From Candidatus Melainabacteria bacterium (GTDB lineage Bacteria > Cyanobacteriota > Vampirovibrionia > Gastranaerophilales > Gastranaerophilaceae), in NCBI GenBank assembly GCA_003258735.1, contig QHME01000004.1, forward strand, positions 1-53,465: DNA of 53,465 nt, read 5' to 3'. Shown here piece after piece: positions 24,648-33,075 of the stretch. A program made the translations under genes and the position numbers. Below the pieces are notes generated by a model that saw nothing but the letters and a program-made list of their open reading frames with translations, ran no database searches and was not told the origin of the DNA. How positions within the stretch are numbered: position 1 is the stretch's first letter; every line of letters begins with the position of its first letter.

Positions 24648-26321
24648 TTATTTTTTAGATGTATCTTTGATACTGCTTTTAGAACGTAAATTTCTATGAT
24701 ATGTGATTGCAAATCTGTGCGCCTCATCTCTTATTCGTTGGATTAAAAATAGTGCGCTAGATTCGCGTGGAAGTAAGATAGATTGAGAGTTGTGAGGAAG
24801 AAATACTTCTTCTTGTCTTTTTGCCAAGCTGACAAAGTCAATTCCTGTTACTCCCATCCCTTCAACGATTTCCATAACACTTGATAATTGCCCTTTCCCA
24901 CCATCAATGATAATCAAATCAGGTTTTTCCCATCCTTTTTCACCAAGTCTTGAAAGTCTTCTTGTCAAAACTTCTTTCATTGACAAAAAGTCATCAGGTT
25001 TGCCTTCGGTTGATTTGACTTTGAATTTTCGATATGCAGATTTTTTGCTCAATCCGTTTATAAATGTAACCATTGAGGCTACGGTGTTTGTTCCTTGAAT
25101 ATGTGAAATATCATAACATTCCATGCGATATGGAAAATTATTAAGGTGTAATTTTTCTTTCAGGTATGAGCCGATATTGTTAAAATCTTCGTTTATTTTG
25201 GACATTTTAGAAAGTTTTGCATTATCTAAAACTACACGGCAATTTTTATCGGCAAGAGCTTGTAATTCTTTCCCTTGTGCGGATTTGCCATAGCTGATTT
25301 TTATTTTTTTGCCTGATATTATATTCAACCACTCTTCATAAAGTGTCTTATCTCCAACTGCCTCAAGTTCATTTGATACAATTTTATCAGGAAATTCCAA
25401 AGATAGGGTGTTGTAATATTCTTTGAAAAATGTTGCGAAAAATTCAGTTTTGTCTTCGTCTTCAACATCATAAGTGAAGTCTTTTTTATCAATGAGACGC
25501 CCTTCTCGTATCATCATAATAACGATTGTCAAAATTCCGTCTTCGTGCAGAAGAGATATTATATCTTCGTTTAGTTTAGTGTTTTCGTAGACAACTTTTT
25601 GTTTTTCCAAAGTCTTTTTTAAGTCAAAATAACTGTCTCTTAAACGTGCAGCTTTTTCATATTGCTCGGCATCAGAATATTTTTGAATTTGTGTCATCAA
25701 TTGTGCCATCAACTCTGATTGCTTGCCTGATAGAAATAATTCCGCCTGATGAACAATAGCCTTGTATTCATCACTGGATACCATATTTTGACAAGGTGCA
25801 AGGCACTTGCCTATGTGATAATAAAGGCAGGGTCTTGTTTTGAATTTTGGTGTTTTACATTGTTTTAGCGGAAAAATTTTCTTTAAAAAATCCAAAGTTG
25901 AATGCATTGCGCGAATGTCTGTATAAGGTCCGTAATATCTGCCTTTTTCGGGGTTTATATTGCGTTTGCGCACAATTGAAATTCTTGGAAAATCTTCATT
26001 TGTAATCAAAAAATATGGATATTTTTTATCATCTTTTAATAAAATATTATATTTTGGTTTGTGTTTTTTGATTAAATGGCTTTCTAAGATGAGGGCTTCG
26101 ACCTCTGTATTTGTGATTATGTATTCCAAATGGTCAATTTGAGAGACTAAAACATTGACTTTTACGCTGTCATGGTGTTTTCGGTTGAAATAAGACATAA
26201 CACGGCGTTTTAGGATTTTTGCTTTACCCACATAAATTATTTCGTTATCCGAATTATAGTAGATATAGCATCCAGGAAGGGATGGCAGTAATTTTAAACT
26301 TTCTTTCAATCTCTCGTTCAT
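24648..26321 (-). CDS. uvrC: Excinuclease ABC subunit C lacking the C-terminal HhH domain
   Basis: UvrC makes both incisions in nucleotide excision repair. The protein has the GIY-YIG domain (PGCYIYYNSDNEIIYVGKAK, about 16-35), Cys-rich LYYHIGKCLAPC, a UVR region (DAEQYEKAARLRD), and the RNase H-like C-terminal nuclease (ECYDISHIQGT, IIIDGGKGQL, RDEAHRFAITYH). It stops after HRNLRSKSSIKDTSKK, where most UvrC proteins continue with a helix-hairpin-helix domain of about 50-60 residues. ATG at 26321 gives 557 residues. TGC-TATAAT ends 6 nt before it, suggesting a leaderless mRNA. It converges on tgt with 9 nt between. Confidence 0.95.
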   Translation of the reverse strand: MNERLKESLKLLPSLPGCYIYYNSDNEIIYVGKAKILKRRVMSYFNRKHHDSVKVNVLVSQIDHLEYIITNTEVEALILESHLIKKHKPKYNILLKDDKKYPYFLITNEDFPRISIVRKRNINPEKGRYYGPYTDIRAMHSTLDFLKKIFPLKQCKTPKFKTRPCLYYHIGKCLAPCQNMVSSDEYKAIVHQAELFLSGKQSELMAQLMTQIQKYSDAEQYEKAARLRDSYFDLKKTLEKQKVVYENTKLNEDIISLLHEDGILTIVIMMIREGRLIDKKDFTYDVEDEDKTEFFATFFKEYYNTLSLEFPDKIVSNELEAVGDKTLYEEWLNIISGKKIKISYGKSAQGKELQALADKNCRVVLDNAKLSKMSKINEDFNNIGSYLKEKLHLNNFPYRMECYDISHIQGTNTVASMVTFINGLSKKSAYRKFKVKSTEGKPDDFLSMKEVLTRRLSRLGEKGWEKPDLIIIDGGKGQLSSVMEIVEGMGVTGIDFVSLAKRQEEVFLPHNSQSILLPRESSALFLIQRIRDEAHRFAITYHRNLRSKSSIKDTSKK

Positions 26322-26327
26322 ACGTTG

Positions 26328-26336
26328 ATTATAGCA
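26328..26336 (-). promoter_or_regulatory. Extended -10 box of uvrC
   Basis: TGC-TATAAT on the minus strand, 6 nt before the ATG; leaderless arrangement, divergent from the phosphatase gene. Confidence 0.6.
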
Positions 26337-26375
26337 CGTTATTTTGGTATTTTGTAAGCAAGAGGTATTTTTACT

Positions 26376-27824
26376 GTGAAAACAAATATCTATGCAATAA
26401 CAGATTCTCATCAGGAAAGTCGAAATTTGAGCAAATTACTTTCCGGAGTTTATAATTTTGAAAAAGATAGTAAATCTCCGTTTTTGTTACTAGATAGTGG
26501 AGATTTGTTCAAGGGAATTTATGATAAAGAACTCTCTGTTAATGCGTATTTAAAGATAAAAGAACTTTTACCGCAAGCTCAAATATTTATTACACTTGGG
26601 AATAACGATTTTGGTTTTAAAAAAAGTGATTTTGACTATTTGAAACAAACTGTTGAAAAATTTAAAAATGCTGGAATAAATGTTATTTGTGCAAATTTGA
26701 TTGATAACAAAACAAACCGGCATGCTGATTGGGTTTTGGAATATAAAATTATTGAACTAAATGGTCAAAAGTTTCTTATAACAGGATTTTGTTTGAATAA
26801 TTCGTGTGCTAAAAAGTTTAGCTGTGATTTGAGTTTACCGGAAGATTGTTTTAAAAAGTTGATAGAATCAATAAAAGAAAAATATGACAAAATTATTGTC
26901 CTAAATCATCATTGGTACACTTACAGTAAGAATTTGAAAGATTTTGCAACGGATAATGGTATAAAAATAGATTTGATTATCGGAGGGCATGAACACTCTC
27001 CAATCTCTCCAGATTATGAAAATAATATTTTTTATCCGCTATCTTTTGCGAGAACTCTATATAAAATGACGATTGGTGAAAAAGTGGAAAATATTGAAGA
27101 AATTTCGTTAGATAAACTTAATTTTATAGAACCATTTGAAAGACCTATTTTAGACTATGAAAAGAAAACTGGACTACGAGAGCCCATTACGAAAAGAGTT
27201 TTGAATTTGACAAAATGCTATTCTGATCCATGTCCATTGGGGACATTTATTTCTGATAATATGCGCAAACTTGGAAAAACAGATATAGCGTTTCACTCTA
27301 CTGGGTATACAATGTATCCGTTGAGATTGGCTGATAGTGATGTTATTACAAAATACGATTTGGGCAAGGTTATTTGCGCAACAACGACAATTGAGACAAT
27401 CAATATTACAGTTGCGCAGTTGAAAAAAGTTTTTGAAAATGCGGTATTAAATCGAACCCTAAAAGATAGGGGCAATGCAAGATTTGTTCAATGTTCACGT
27501 AATGTCACTATAACAGATAGTTGTGATTATGAAAATAACACTTGTGAAATTATTCAAATTGCAATTAATGGAGAAAATTTGCTTGATTCTGAACGCAATC
27601 CGATAGAGCCCAATCGCGTATTTACTTGTACAATTGACCCATATATCGGATCAGGTGAACAAGGTTTTGAAGTTTTGAAAAATCTGCCAAAGACAAAAGT
27701 TTTGCAAAACGGAAAAGAAGTTCAAATTAATGAACTTCTTAAAAATGCATTAAAATCTGCTGCTCAAAATTTTGATGGAAATTCAGAGTATCCGAGTGCA
27801 AAATTTATTGACCTGATTGAATAA
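26376..27824 (+). CDS. 5'-nucleotidase/metallophosphatase family protein
   Basis: Two-domain UshA/CpdB-like protein of 482 residues. Metal ligands of the N-terminal metallophosphoesterase domain are visible: D10 and H12 in ITDSH, D43 in DSGD, GNND at 75-78, H178-H179, and GGHEHS at 203-208. The usual GNH(E/D) is GNND here, so the catalytic His is replaced by Asn. The C-terminal nucleotidase domain follows (NMRKLGKTDIAFHSTG, YDLGKVICATTTIETINITV). Unlike most relatives it has no signal peptide, so it should be cytoplasmic. GTG start with AAGAGG 10 nt upstream. It ends two bases before the converging unknown gene. Confidence 0.83.
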   Translation: MKTNIYAITDSHQESRNLSKLLSGVYNFEKDSKSPFLLLDSGDLFKGIYDKELSVNAYLKIKELLPQAQIFITLGNNDFGFKKSDFDYLKQTVEKFKNAGINVICANLIDNKTNRHADWVLEYKIIELNGQKFLITGFCLNNSCAKKFSCDLSLPEDCFKKLIESIKEKYDKIIVLNHHWYTYSKNLKDFATDNGIKIDLIIGGHEHSPISPDYENNIFYPLSFARTLYKMTIGEKVENIEEISLDKLNFIEPFERPILDYEKKTGLREPITKRVLNLTKCYSDPCPLGTFISDNMRKLGKTDIAFHSTGYTMYPLRLADSDVITKYDLGKVICATTTIETINITVAQLKKVFENAVLNRTLKDRGNARFVQCSRNVTITDSCDYENNTCEIIQIAINGENLLDSERNPIEPNRVFTCTIDPYIGSGEQGFEVLKNLPKTKVLQNGKEVQINELLKNALKSAAQNFDGNSEYPSAKFIDLIE

Positions 27825-27826
27825 AA

Positions 27827-28447
27827 TTATGCAGCAATCTGTTGTGGTTGAGTGGCTTGTGGAGCTTGCAATTGTTGAAGAGGTTTTTTAGCATTTTTTG
27901 TATCTAAATAACTGTCAACAAGTACACCAACACCTAATCCTGCGGCACCGATTAGCGGACAAGTGATAGCTAATTGTTTTAGGTTAAACAATGTTTTTAT
28001 ATTTTGACCTTTGCAAAGCCCTACAACTTTACCGGCGAGTGGTGCTAAGAAACCACCGATTGCGCCGACTAATTTGCCAATATTTGATTTCTTAGGAGTG
28101 TTTTGTTCTGCAAGACAACCTGTTAATGGGTCTATTGGATTTGAGTTCAGAGCTGTTTTTGCAGGTGCTTGTTGCTCCTGTTGAGGCTGAATTTGTGTCT
28201 GCTCAATTGGTGTTGTATTTTGTGGAGCTTGCCCTGAAGCAATTGAACTAAAGTTTAGATTTGACATCATCAAATCGTTTGAATAGTCATTAGTTGTTGC
28301 GTTTAATGAATTATTAGAAAAAATACTGTTTAGAGACTTGTTGCTTTGAGCTGTAGCTGTAGTTGTTGTATTTTGTGCTGTAGTTGTCCCTAAACCAATG
28401 TTTTGAGTATTACCGATATTAGTATTTAAACTTACTGTGTCTGCCAT
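27827..28447 (-). CDS. Unknown Gln/Thr/Asn-rich protein with Gly-rich hydrophobic helices
   Basis: No family recognised. 206 residues without a signal peptide. The first half is low complexity (Thr, Asn, Gln, Ser). A Cys-containing linker (PLTGC) follows, then two hydrophobic Gly-rich segments (GKLVGAIGGFLAPLAGKVVG and LAITCPLIGAAGLGVGVLVD) and a Gln/Pro tail. Its upstream region shares a long conserved element with the unknown gene at 15897-16478. The layout of the two products is broadly similar, though I cannot align them. Confidence 0.7.
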   Translation of the reverse strand: MADTVSLNTNIGNTQNIGLGTTTAQNTTTTATAQSNKSLNSIFSNNSLNATTNDYSNDLMMSNLNFSSIASGQAPQNTTPIEQTQIQPQQEQQAPAKTALNSNPIDPLTGCLAEQNTPKKSNIGKLVGAIGGFLAPLAGKVVGLCKGQNIKTLFNLKQLAITCPLIGAAGLGVGVLVDSYLDTKNAKKPLQQLQAPQATQPQQIAA

Positions 28448-28494
28448 TCCTACTATAACCTTTCAAATAAAAATATACTAACCTTGACCTTTAA

Positions 28495-28580
28495 CCATAT
28501 ATATAAAGTATTTTTATTTCTCGAAATTGCAGAAAGGTTAAAAGTTTTTACATTTGTTAATATATCAGAAGGAAAGAGGA
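28495..28580 (-). promoter_or_regulatory. Conserved upstream element, copy 2
   Basis: Read on the minus strand this matches 15783-15866, with the identical 27-nt core at 28538-28564. Between it and the ATG is a stretch absent from copy 1 (AAGGTCAAGGTTAG). The ribosome site TGAAAGGTTAT is common to both. Confidence 0.6.
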
Positions 28581-28604
28581 CAGGCTATTAAAGTTATTCA
28601 TTAA

Positions 28605-28653
28605 GTTGGTCTTACTAGACTAACATGTAAATTTGATGGCAATGCCGACCTAC
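28605..28653. repeat. Decayed double-hairpin repeat, family C
   Basis: GTTGGTCTTACTAGACTAAC hairpin (28605-28624) followed by GGCAATGCCGACCTAC; resembles 15663-15720 but the right hairpin is eroded. Confidence 0.5.
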
Positions 28654-28667
28654 GAAAACGTATCGGT

Positions 28668-28743
28668 CTATGTCATTCTGAAAGCTTAGAAAATTTGCGT
28701 GAAGAATGAACGCATAATTTTCTTTCTATTCAGAATGACATAG
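28668..28743. repeat. Full palindromic repeat, family A
   Basis: CTATGTCATTCTGAA pairs perfectly with TTCAGAATGACATAG over 15 bp. Inner arms (GAAAATT/AATTTTC) and a GCGT/ACGC tip complete a 76-bp element. Related copies: 1-34, 29362-29437, 35719-35775, 48583-48637. Confidence 0.8.
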
Positions 28744-28957
28744 TGTATTTTGTTATATTTGTACAGTGCACCTCTTCAAAAATCCTAATTGTAACAAAAT
28801 ATAAAGATAAGTTTTAAATGCTCTCAAACGCAACTACAATGCCTTTTATTATATAATATAGTGTGGTGTGGTGGAGCAATTATTCAAATAGATTTTCTTT
28901 TAACTATATATGTGTATGTTCTAGTGGTAGGAAAGTAAAAGGAAAGGAAAATTTATT

Positions 28958-29302
28958 ATGGCAATTTTAAATGCGACTCAAGTCAGTCAATTGACAACAA
29001 AAGCAGGCACTACAGTTACAAAATTTTTAGAAAATACGCCTATGCGAGCAGGTTATGGGCGTGTGTTGAAAGAAATTAAATATGCTCCAAATTCAAAACT
29101 TGCGCAATTAGGTATCGACAAAGTTGTAATTAGAAATGCTGGAGAACATGGCAAACATATTATGGCATTTAAAGGTGACAGATGTCGATTCCTTGGCGTG
29201 ACAAATCCTGCAAGTAAGATAGAAAAAAGCGTGACAGCTCAATTTAAAGAATATGTAAATGCCGCAAAAACCTTGTTAAGCAGAGGTGTAGTTCTTAAAT
29301 AA
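28958..29302 (+). CDS. Unknown small basic protein
   Basis: No family recognised. 114 residues, no signal peptide or membrane segment, net basic, with a mixed alpha/beta look (APNSKLAQLGIDKVVIRNAG, KGDRCRFLGVTNPASKIEK) and a single Cys. It has a strong ribosome site (GGAAAGGA) and is followed by a perfect inverted repeat that may terminate it. It is flanked by family A repeats on both sides. Confidence 0.72.
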   Translation: MAILNATQVSQLTTKAGTTVTKFLENTPMRAGYGRVLKEIKYAPNSKLAQLGIDKVVIRNAGEHGKHIMAFKGDRCRFLGVTNPASKIEKSVTAQFKEYVNAAKTLLSRGVVLK

Positions 29303-29325
29303 ATTTTGAAATAAAAAGATATTGA

Positions 29326-29358
29326 TGTAGTCAGCGAGTAAACTCGCTGACTACATTT
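29326..29358. terminator. Perfect 14-bp inverted repeat, likely terminator
   Basis: TGTAGTCAGCGAGT, AA, then its exact complement to 29355, followed by TTTG. It lies 24 nt behind the preceding stop. It could equally be another mobile palindrome, as the T run is short. Confidence 0.5.
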
Positions 29359-29361
29359 GTA

Positions 29362-29437
29362 ATTAACATCCTGAATAGCAAGAAAATTATATATATGCAA
29401 AATTTACACTCATTTTCTTAGCTTTCAGAATGTTAAT
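29362..29437. repeat. Palindromic repeat, family A
   Basis: ATTAACATcCTGAA (29362-29375) pairs with TTCAGAATGTTAAT (29424-29437) with one mismatch. The arms continue with AGCAAGAAAATT and ATTTTCTTAGC. The outer bases have changed compensatorily relative to the 28668 copy (GTTAAT for GACATAG). Confidence 0.7.
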
Positions 29438-29460
29438 CTATTTTTGTATAAATTTTTATA

Positions 29461-29469
29461 TGTTAAAAT
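29461..29469 (+). promoter_or_regulatory. Extended -10 box of the CCA-enzyme gene
   Basis: TGT-TAAAAT, 7 nt before the ATG at 29477; no ribosome site; leaderless arrangement. Confidence 0.5.
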
Positions 29470-29476
29470 ATGCACT

Positions 29477-30562
29477 ATGGATATTTGTGATAATAATTTG
29501 TATTATATTGGTGGAATTGTGCGAGATGAATTACTCGGTGTCAATAAGCATTTTGACATCGATTTAACCTACCAAGGGAATGCGATTGAGTTTGCAAAAA
29601 ATATTCCAAATGCAGATATTATACAAATTAACGAGTCTTTCGGAACTGTAAAAATTAAAATTGATGGTAAAGAAATTGATATAGCATCAACCAGAGGAGA
29701 AACTTATCCGAAAAAAGGTCATCTTCCGCAAGTAAAAAATATCGGTTGTGATTTAAAAGAAGATATTTTACGTAGGGATTTTACGGTGAATGCGCTTGCA
29801 AAATCTACCTCAACAGGTGAAATAATTGATTATGTTGGAGGATTAGCTGATTTAAAAACTAAAACTTTAAGAGTTTTGCATGATGGAAGTTTTATAGATG
29901 ATCCAACAAGGATAATCCGAGGGTTGAAATTTGCAGTTCGATTTGGTTTTGAGCTCGAACCACATACGAAATTTTTACAAGATGAGTATTTGAAAAATGT
30001 CAATTACGATATGTCTTATAAGAGGTTAAAAAAAGAATTGGTAGAAACTTTTAATTTAAATAGATGGTCGGCATTTAAACTTTTTGTAGAAAATAAAATG
30101 TACAAACTCATCACATCAAAAGAATTTGTATTGCCAAGTTTTGATTTTTCACATTTAATTGATAAATATAAACCTGAAAATACTTGGATAATTTATATTG
30201 GTTTGTTGTCTGATATTTCTGTGCTTCCGTTATCAAAAATTGAGAAAAAGATTGTGGATGGTTTTGTTAATTTGAAGGTTAAAACTTTCACTGATGATTT
30301 TGAAATTTTTAAAAATTTTTCCGATGTAAATATGGAATCTGTAATAATGTATTCCACTATAAATGCGGAGGTTGTTGAGCGATATTTTGAAATTTTGAAA
30401 GATATAAGAATTAAAATTACAGGGAAAGATTTGATAAATTTAGGTCAAAAACCGTCTGAAAATTTCCAAAAATGTTTTGATTTTGTATTGAGAGAGAAAT
30501 TAAAAAATCCTGCTCTAACAAAAGAACAGGAAATAGAAGTTGCAAAATTGTTTTTTAGTTAG
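29477..30562 (+). CDS. CCA tRNA nucleotidyltransferase/poly(A) polymerase family
   Basis: Class II nucleotidyltransferase that adds or repairs the tRNA 3' CCA end. It shows YYIGGIVRDELLG, the metal-binding D27-I-D29, SFGTVKIKIDGKEIDIASTR, LRRDFTVNALA, and the neck motif DDPTRIIRGLKFAVRFGFEL. I start it at 29477 (361 residues), because the reading frame upstream runs through the -10 box and the homology begins here. It is shorter than bifunctional forms and lacks an HD domain that I can see. It may do CCA addition alone or A addition alone. Confidence 0.88.
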   Translation: MDICDNNLYYIGGIVRDELLGVNKHFDIDLTYQGNAIEFAKNIPNADIIQINESFGTVKIKIDGKEIDIASTRGETYPKKGHLPQVKNIGCDLKEDILRRDFTVNALAKSTSTGEIIDYVGGLADLKTKTLRVLHDGSFIDDPTRIIRGLKFAVRFGFELEPHTKFLQDEYLKNVNYDMSYKRLKKELVETFNLNRWSAFKLFVENKMYKLITSKEFVLPSFDFSHLIDKYKPENTWIIYIGLLSDISVLPLSKIEKKIVDGFVNLKVKTFTDDFEIFKNFSDVNMESVIMYSTINAEVVERYFEILKDIRIKITGKDLINLGQKPSENFQKCFDFVLREKLKNPALTKEQEIEVAKLFFS

Positions 30563-30571
30563 GTTATAGAT

Positions 30572-31357
30572 TTATTTTATCCCAAAGCTTTTTGCAATGG
30601 TTTTTAAGTGCCCATTTTTAGTTTCAATTTCTATAACATTATTTACTGCATGGATTAAGTCTTTAGACTCTGCACCTTTCCTGAAAGCTACAGCATAAGG
30701 TTCTTTTGTATATCTTTTAGGTAAAAGTTCTACACTGTTGTCTTTTAGTGACAAGCCAAGTAAAATTGTATCATCAGATACTATGGCATCTCCTTTGTGG
30801 GCTTTTAGCGCTTTGTATGCATCAGGATAGGTTTTGTAACCTATTACACCTACATTTGGAATTGCAGTTTTTAGTGTTTTTTCACTGGTTGAGCCAAATA
30901 CAATAATGGCACGTTTCCCGCTTAAATCTTTTAATGATTTAACATTGCTGCCTTTATTTACAAGCAAGGCTTGTCCTGCTGTGTGATAAGGAGTTGAAAA
31001 ATCAAGGATTTCTTTGCGGTTTGGAGTGATAGACATTGTTGCAATAATCATATCAACATCGCCTGAATACAGTTTCATCATCCTATCTGAAGCTGTAACT
31101 GGTACAAATTTTACCTTTTTGTCGCTGCCTAAAATCCCTCGTGCGATTAATCTTGATAGTGCGGCATCATAGCCTGCATAGTGCCCCTTTTCATCTTTGT
31201 AGCCAAACGGATATGTGTCAGTTTTCACTCCGACAATGATTTGGTCACGTTTGATTATGGTGTCTAAATTATTCTCAACGGGTTCATTGGATTTTTTTGC
31301 GCATCCGCAACATACTAAAGCAACCAAAAACAGCAATGAAATTATTTTTTTATACAT
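30572..31357 (-). CDS. Polar amino acid-type solute-binding lipoprotein
   Basis: Periplasmic-binding protein of the SBP_bac_3 family, which captures amino acids for ABC import. The signal peptide has a lipobox near residues 16-19 (VCCGC), giving an N-terminal acylated Cys. The mature protein has the family pattern IIVGVKTDTYPFGYKDEKGH, VDMIIATMSITPNRKEILDF, FSTPYHTAGQALLV and the DAIVSDDTILLG hinge region. No permease or ATPase gene is adjacent, so it is an orphan here. Promoter TTGACT-N16-TATCAT and AAGGAG ribosome site upstream. Confidence 0.9.
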   Translation of the reverse strand: MYKKIISLLFLVALVCCGCAKKSNEPVENNLDTIIKRDQIIVGVKTDTYPFGYKDEKGHYAGYDAALSRLIARGILGSDKKVKFVPVTASDRMMKLYSGDVDMIIATMSITPNRKEILDFSTPYHTAGQALLVNKGSNVKSLKDLSGKRAIIVFGSTSEKTLKTAIPNVGVIGYKTYPDAYKALKAHKGDAIVSDDTILLGLSLKDNSVELLPKRYTKEPYAVAFRKGAESKDLIHAVNNVIEIETKNGHLKTIAKSFGIK

Positions 31358-31387
31358 AAAAATCTCCTTTAAAATATTATTATCTCA

Positions 31388-31415
31388 ATGATACATTATT
31401 AAAACTTTAAGTCAA
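31388..31415 (-). promoter_or_regulatory. Promoter of the binding-protein gene
   Basis: Minus strand: TTGACT (31410-31415), 16-nt spacer, TATCAT (31388-31393), about 30 nt before the ATG. Confidence 0.6.
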
Positions 31416-31452
31416 AAAAGTCATATATATTTATTTTTTTTAGGTTTTAATG

Positions 31453-31458
31453 TATCAT
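31453..31458 (+). promoter_or_regulatory. -10 box of aroK-aroB
   Basis: TATCAT, 6 nt before the ATG at 31465, with no ribosome site; leaderless arrangement. No -35 visible. Confidence 0.4.
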
Positions 31459-31464
31459 TTTTTT

Positions 31465-31965
31465 ATGAAAACTATTGTGATAACTGGAATGATGGGTGCT
31501 GGGAAAACGACTGTTGCGAATCTCTTATCCCAAAAATTAAACCTAAAATGTATTGATATAGATACTCTTATTGAGCAAATAGAAAATATGTCAATTTCTG
31601 AAATTTTTGCAACTAATGGAGAAGAATATTTTCGCAAACTTGAACACCAAATTATATTGGATAGTTTCAATAATGAGAATTGTGTAATTTCACTTGGAGG
31701 AGGGGCTTTTGAAAACCCTGAAACCAGAAATTTTTTATTGAAAAACTCAACAGTGATTTTTTTAAAAACTTCACCGAAAATTATTTTTGAGCGAATTAAA
31801 ACAAATACTTTGCGTCCGCTTTTGAAAAATAATATGACTGTAGAAAAAATTGTCGAAATTTTAGTACGACGTGAGAAAAATTATAACACTGCGCCAATTG
31901 CAATAACCACAGATAATAAATTGCCAAATGATATTGTTGAAGAAATTATAGGAGTTTTGGAATGA
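31465..31965 (+). CDS. aroK: Shikimate kinase
   Basis: Phosphorylates shikimate with ATP, step five of the chorismate pathway. The Walker A motif GMMGAGKTT (8-16), shikimate-binding D32xD34 (CIDIDTLIE), R56-type FRKLE, ISLGGGAF (71-78) and lid Arg in LRPLL are all visible. The 166-residue length is normal from ATG 31465; an ATG at 31450 would place the -10 box inside the gene. Its TGA overlaps the aroB ATG (ATGA), so the two are translationally coupled. Confidence 0.95.
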   Translation: MKTIVITGMMGAGKTTVANLLSQKLNLKCIDIDTLIEQIENMSISEIFATNGEEYFRKLEHQIILDSFNNENCVISLGGGAFENPETRNFLLKNSTVIFLKTSPKIIFERIKTNTLRPLLKNNMTVEKIVEILVRREKNYNTAPIAITTDNKLPNDIVEEIIGVLE

Positions 31966-33041
31966 TAAATTTGATGGTACAAATTCAAGGAAAAGAAAAA
32001 TCTTATCCGATTTTTATAAATAATTCAGACTTGGCAACCTTGAAAGAGTCAATATTAGACCAAATTGAACATAAGAATTATATTGTTGTAATCAATCAAA
32101 CTGTTCACAAATTGTATTCAAAAGTTTTAGATTTTCCAAAAGATAAAATATTTGTTCTTAAAGATGGAGAAAGAGAAAAGAATTACAAAAATTATATAAA
32201 AATTCTAAATTTTGCACTGCAAAAAAAACTAAAGCGAGAGGATGCTATAATTGCAATCGGAGGCGGTGTTGTGGGGGATATTGCAGGTTTTGCGGCTGCA
32301 ACTTTTATGAGAGGAATCAATTTTATTCAAGTTCCGACAACATTACTTTCTGCAGTTGATAGTTCTGTTGGTGGAAAGGTTGCAATAAATTCGGATTATG
32401 GTAAAAATTTGATTGGTGCGTTTTATCAGCCAAAGACGGTTTTTATAAATGTTAATTTTCTAAAAACTCTTGATGAGAAACAGTTTAAAAGCGGACTTGG
32501 TGAAGTTTTGAAATATGGTTTTATTGAAAAAAGTTGTATTCCTGATGTTGAACCACATTTGATAAATTTTTTGATTGAAAATAAAGATAAAATTTTTGCA
32601 AAAGAATTATTAACGTTGAAAGAGCTTATCAAACTTTGTCTCCAATTAAAAATTGAAGTTGTCCAAAAAGATGAAAAAGAAGGCGGTTTGAGAAAAATTT
32701 TAAATTATGGTCATACGTATGGGCATGTAGTGGAAAATTTGACAGGGTATAAAAAATACACTCATGGTGAATGTGTGATTGAAGGTATCAGGTTTGCGCT
32801 TGCTTTGGCTACAAAACTAAATCTTGTAGATAAAGAATACAAATTTTTGAGCGAAGATTTGATTGAAAAATTTGATTATAAACCACTTAAATCTTTTGAT
32901 ATTAATAAAACGATTTATGTGATGACAACAGATAAAAAGGCGACAGATGAATATATTACGTTTATCTTGCCAAGTCAATATGCGCAGGTATTTGAGTACA
33001 AAATATCAAAAGAAGAACTTAAAAAATTGATTACTTCGTAA
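31962..33041 (+). CDS. aroB: 3-dehydroquinate synthase
   Basis: Converts DAHP to 3-dehydroquinate using NAD and a divalent metal. It shows the NAD loop IAIGGGVVGDIAGFAAATFM, PTTLLSAVDSSVGGKVAIN, GLGEVLKYGFIE, and metal-ligand His residues in NYGHTYGHVVE and YTHGECV. 359 residues, full length. It starts four bases inside aroK (ATGA overlap), forming an aroKB pair separate from aroE and pheA in the window. Confidence 0.96.
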   Translation: MINLMVQIQGKEKSYPIFINNSDLATLKESILDQIEHKNYIVVINQTVHKLYSKVLDFPKDKIFVLKDGEREKNYKNYIKILNFALQKKLKREDAIIAIGGGVVGDIAGFAAATFMRGINFIQVPTTLLSAVDSSVGGKVAINSDYGKNLIGAFYQPKTVFINVNFLKTLDEKQFKSGLGEVLKYGFIEKSCIPDVEPHLINFLIENKDKIFAKELLTLKELIKLCLQLKIEVVQKDEKEGGLRKILNYGHTYGHVVENLTGYKKYTHGECVIEGIRFALALATKLNLVDKEYKFLSEDLIEKFDYKPLKSFDINKTIYVMTTDKKATDEYITFILPSQYAQVFEYKISKEELKKLITS

Positions 33042-33046
33042 TATAG

Positions 33047-33075
33047 TTGAAATCATTGCTATGATTTGTTAGTAT
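33047..33075 (+). promoter_or_regulatory. Promoter of the HxlR gene
   Basis: TTGAAA, 17-nt spacer, TAGTAT (33070-33075). The -10 box lies inside the left half-site of the inverted repeat below. Confidence 0.6.

Larger units (their letters stand above)
28581..28957. other. Repeat-filled intergenic stretch and leader of the next gene
   Basis: After the upstream element come a decayed family C repeat (28605-28653) and a full family A palindrome (28668-28743). TATAAT at 28852-28857 could serve the gene at 28958 with a leader of about 95 nt. No ORF is seen. Confidence 0.5.
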
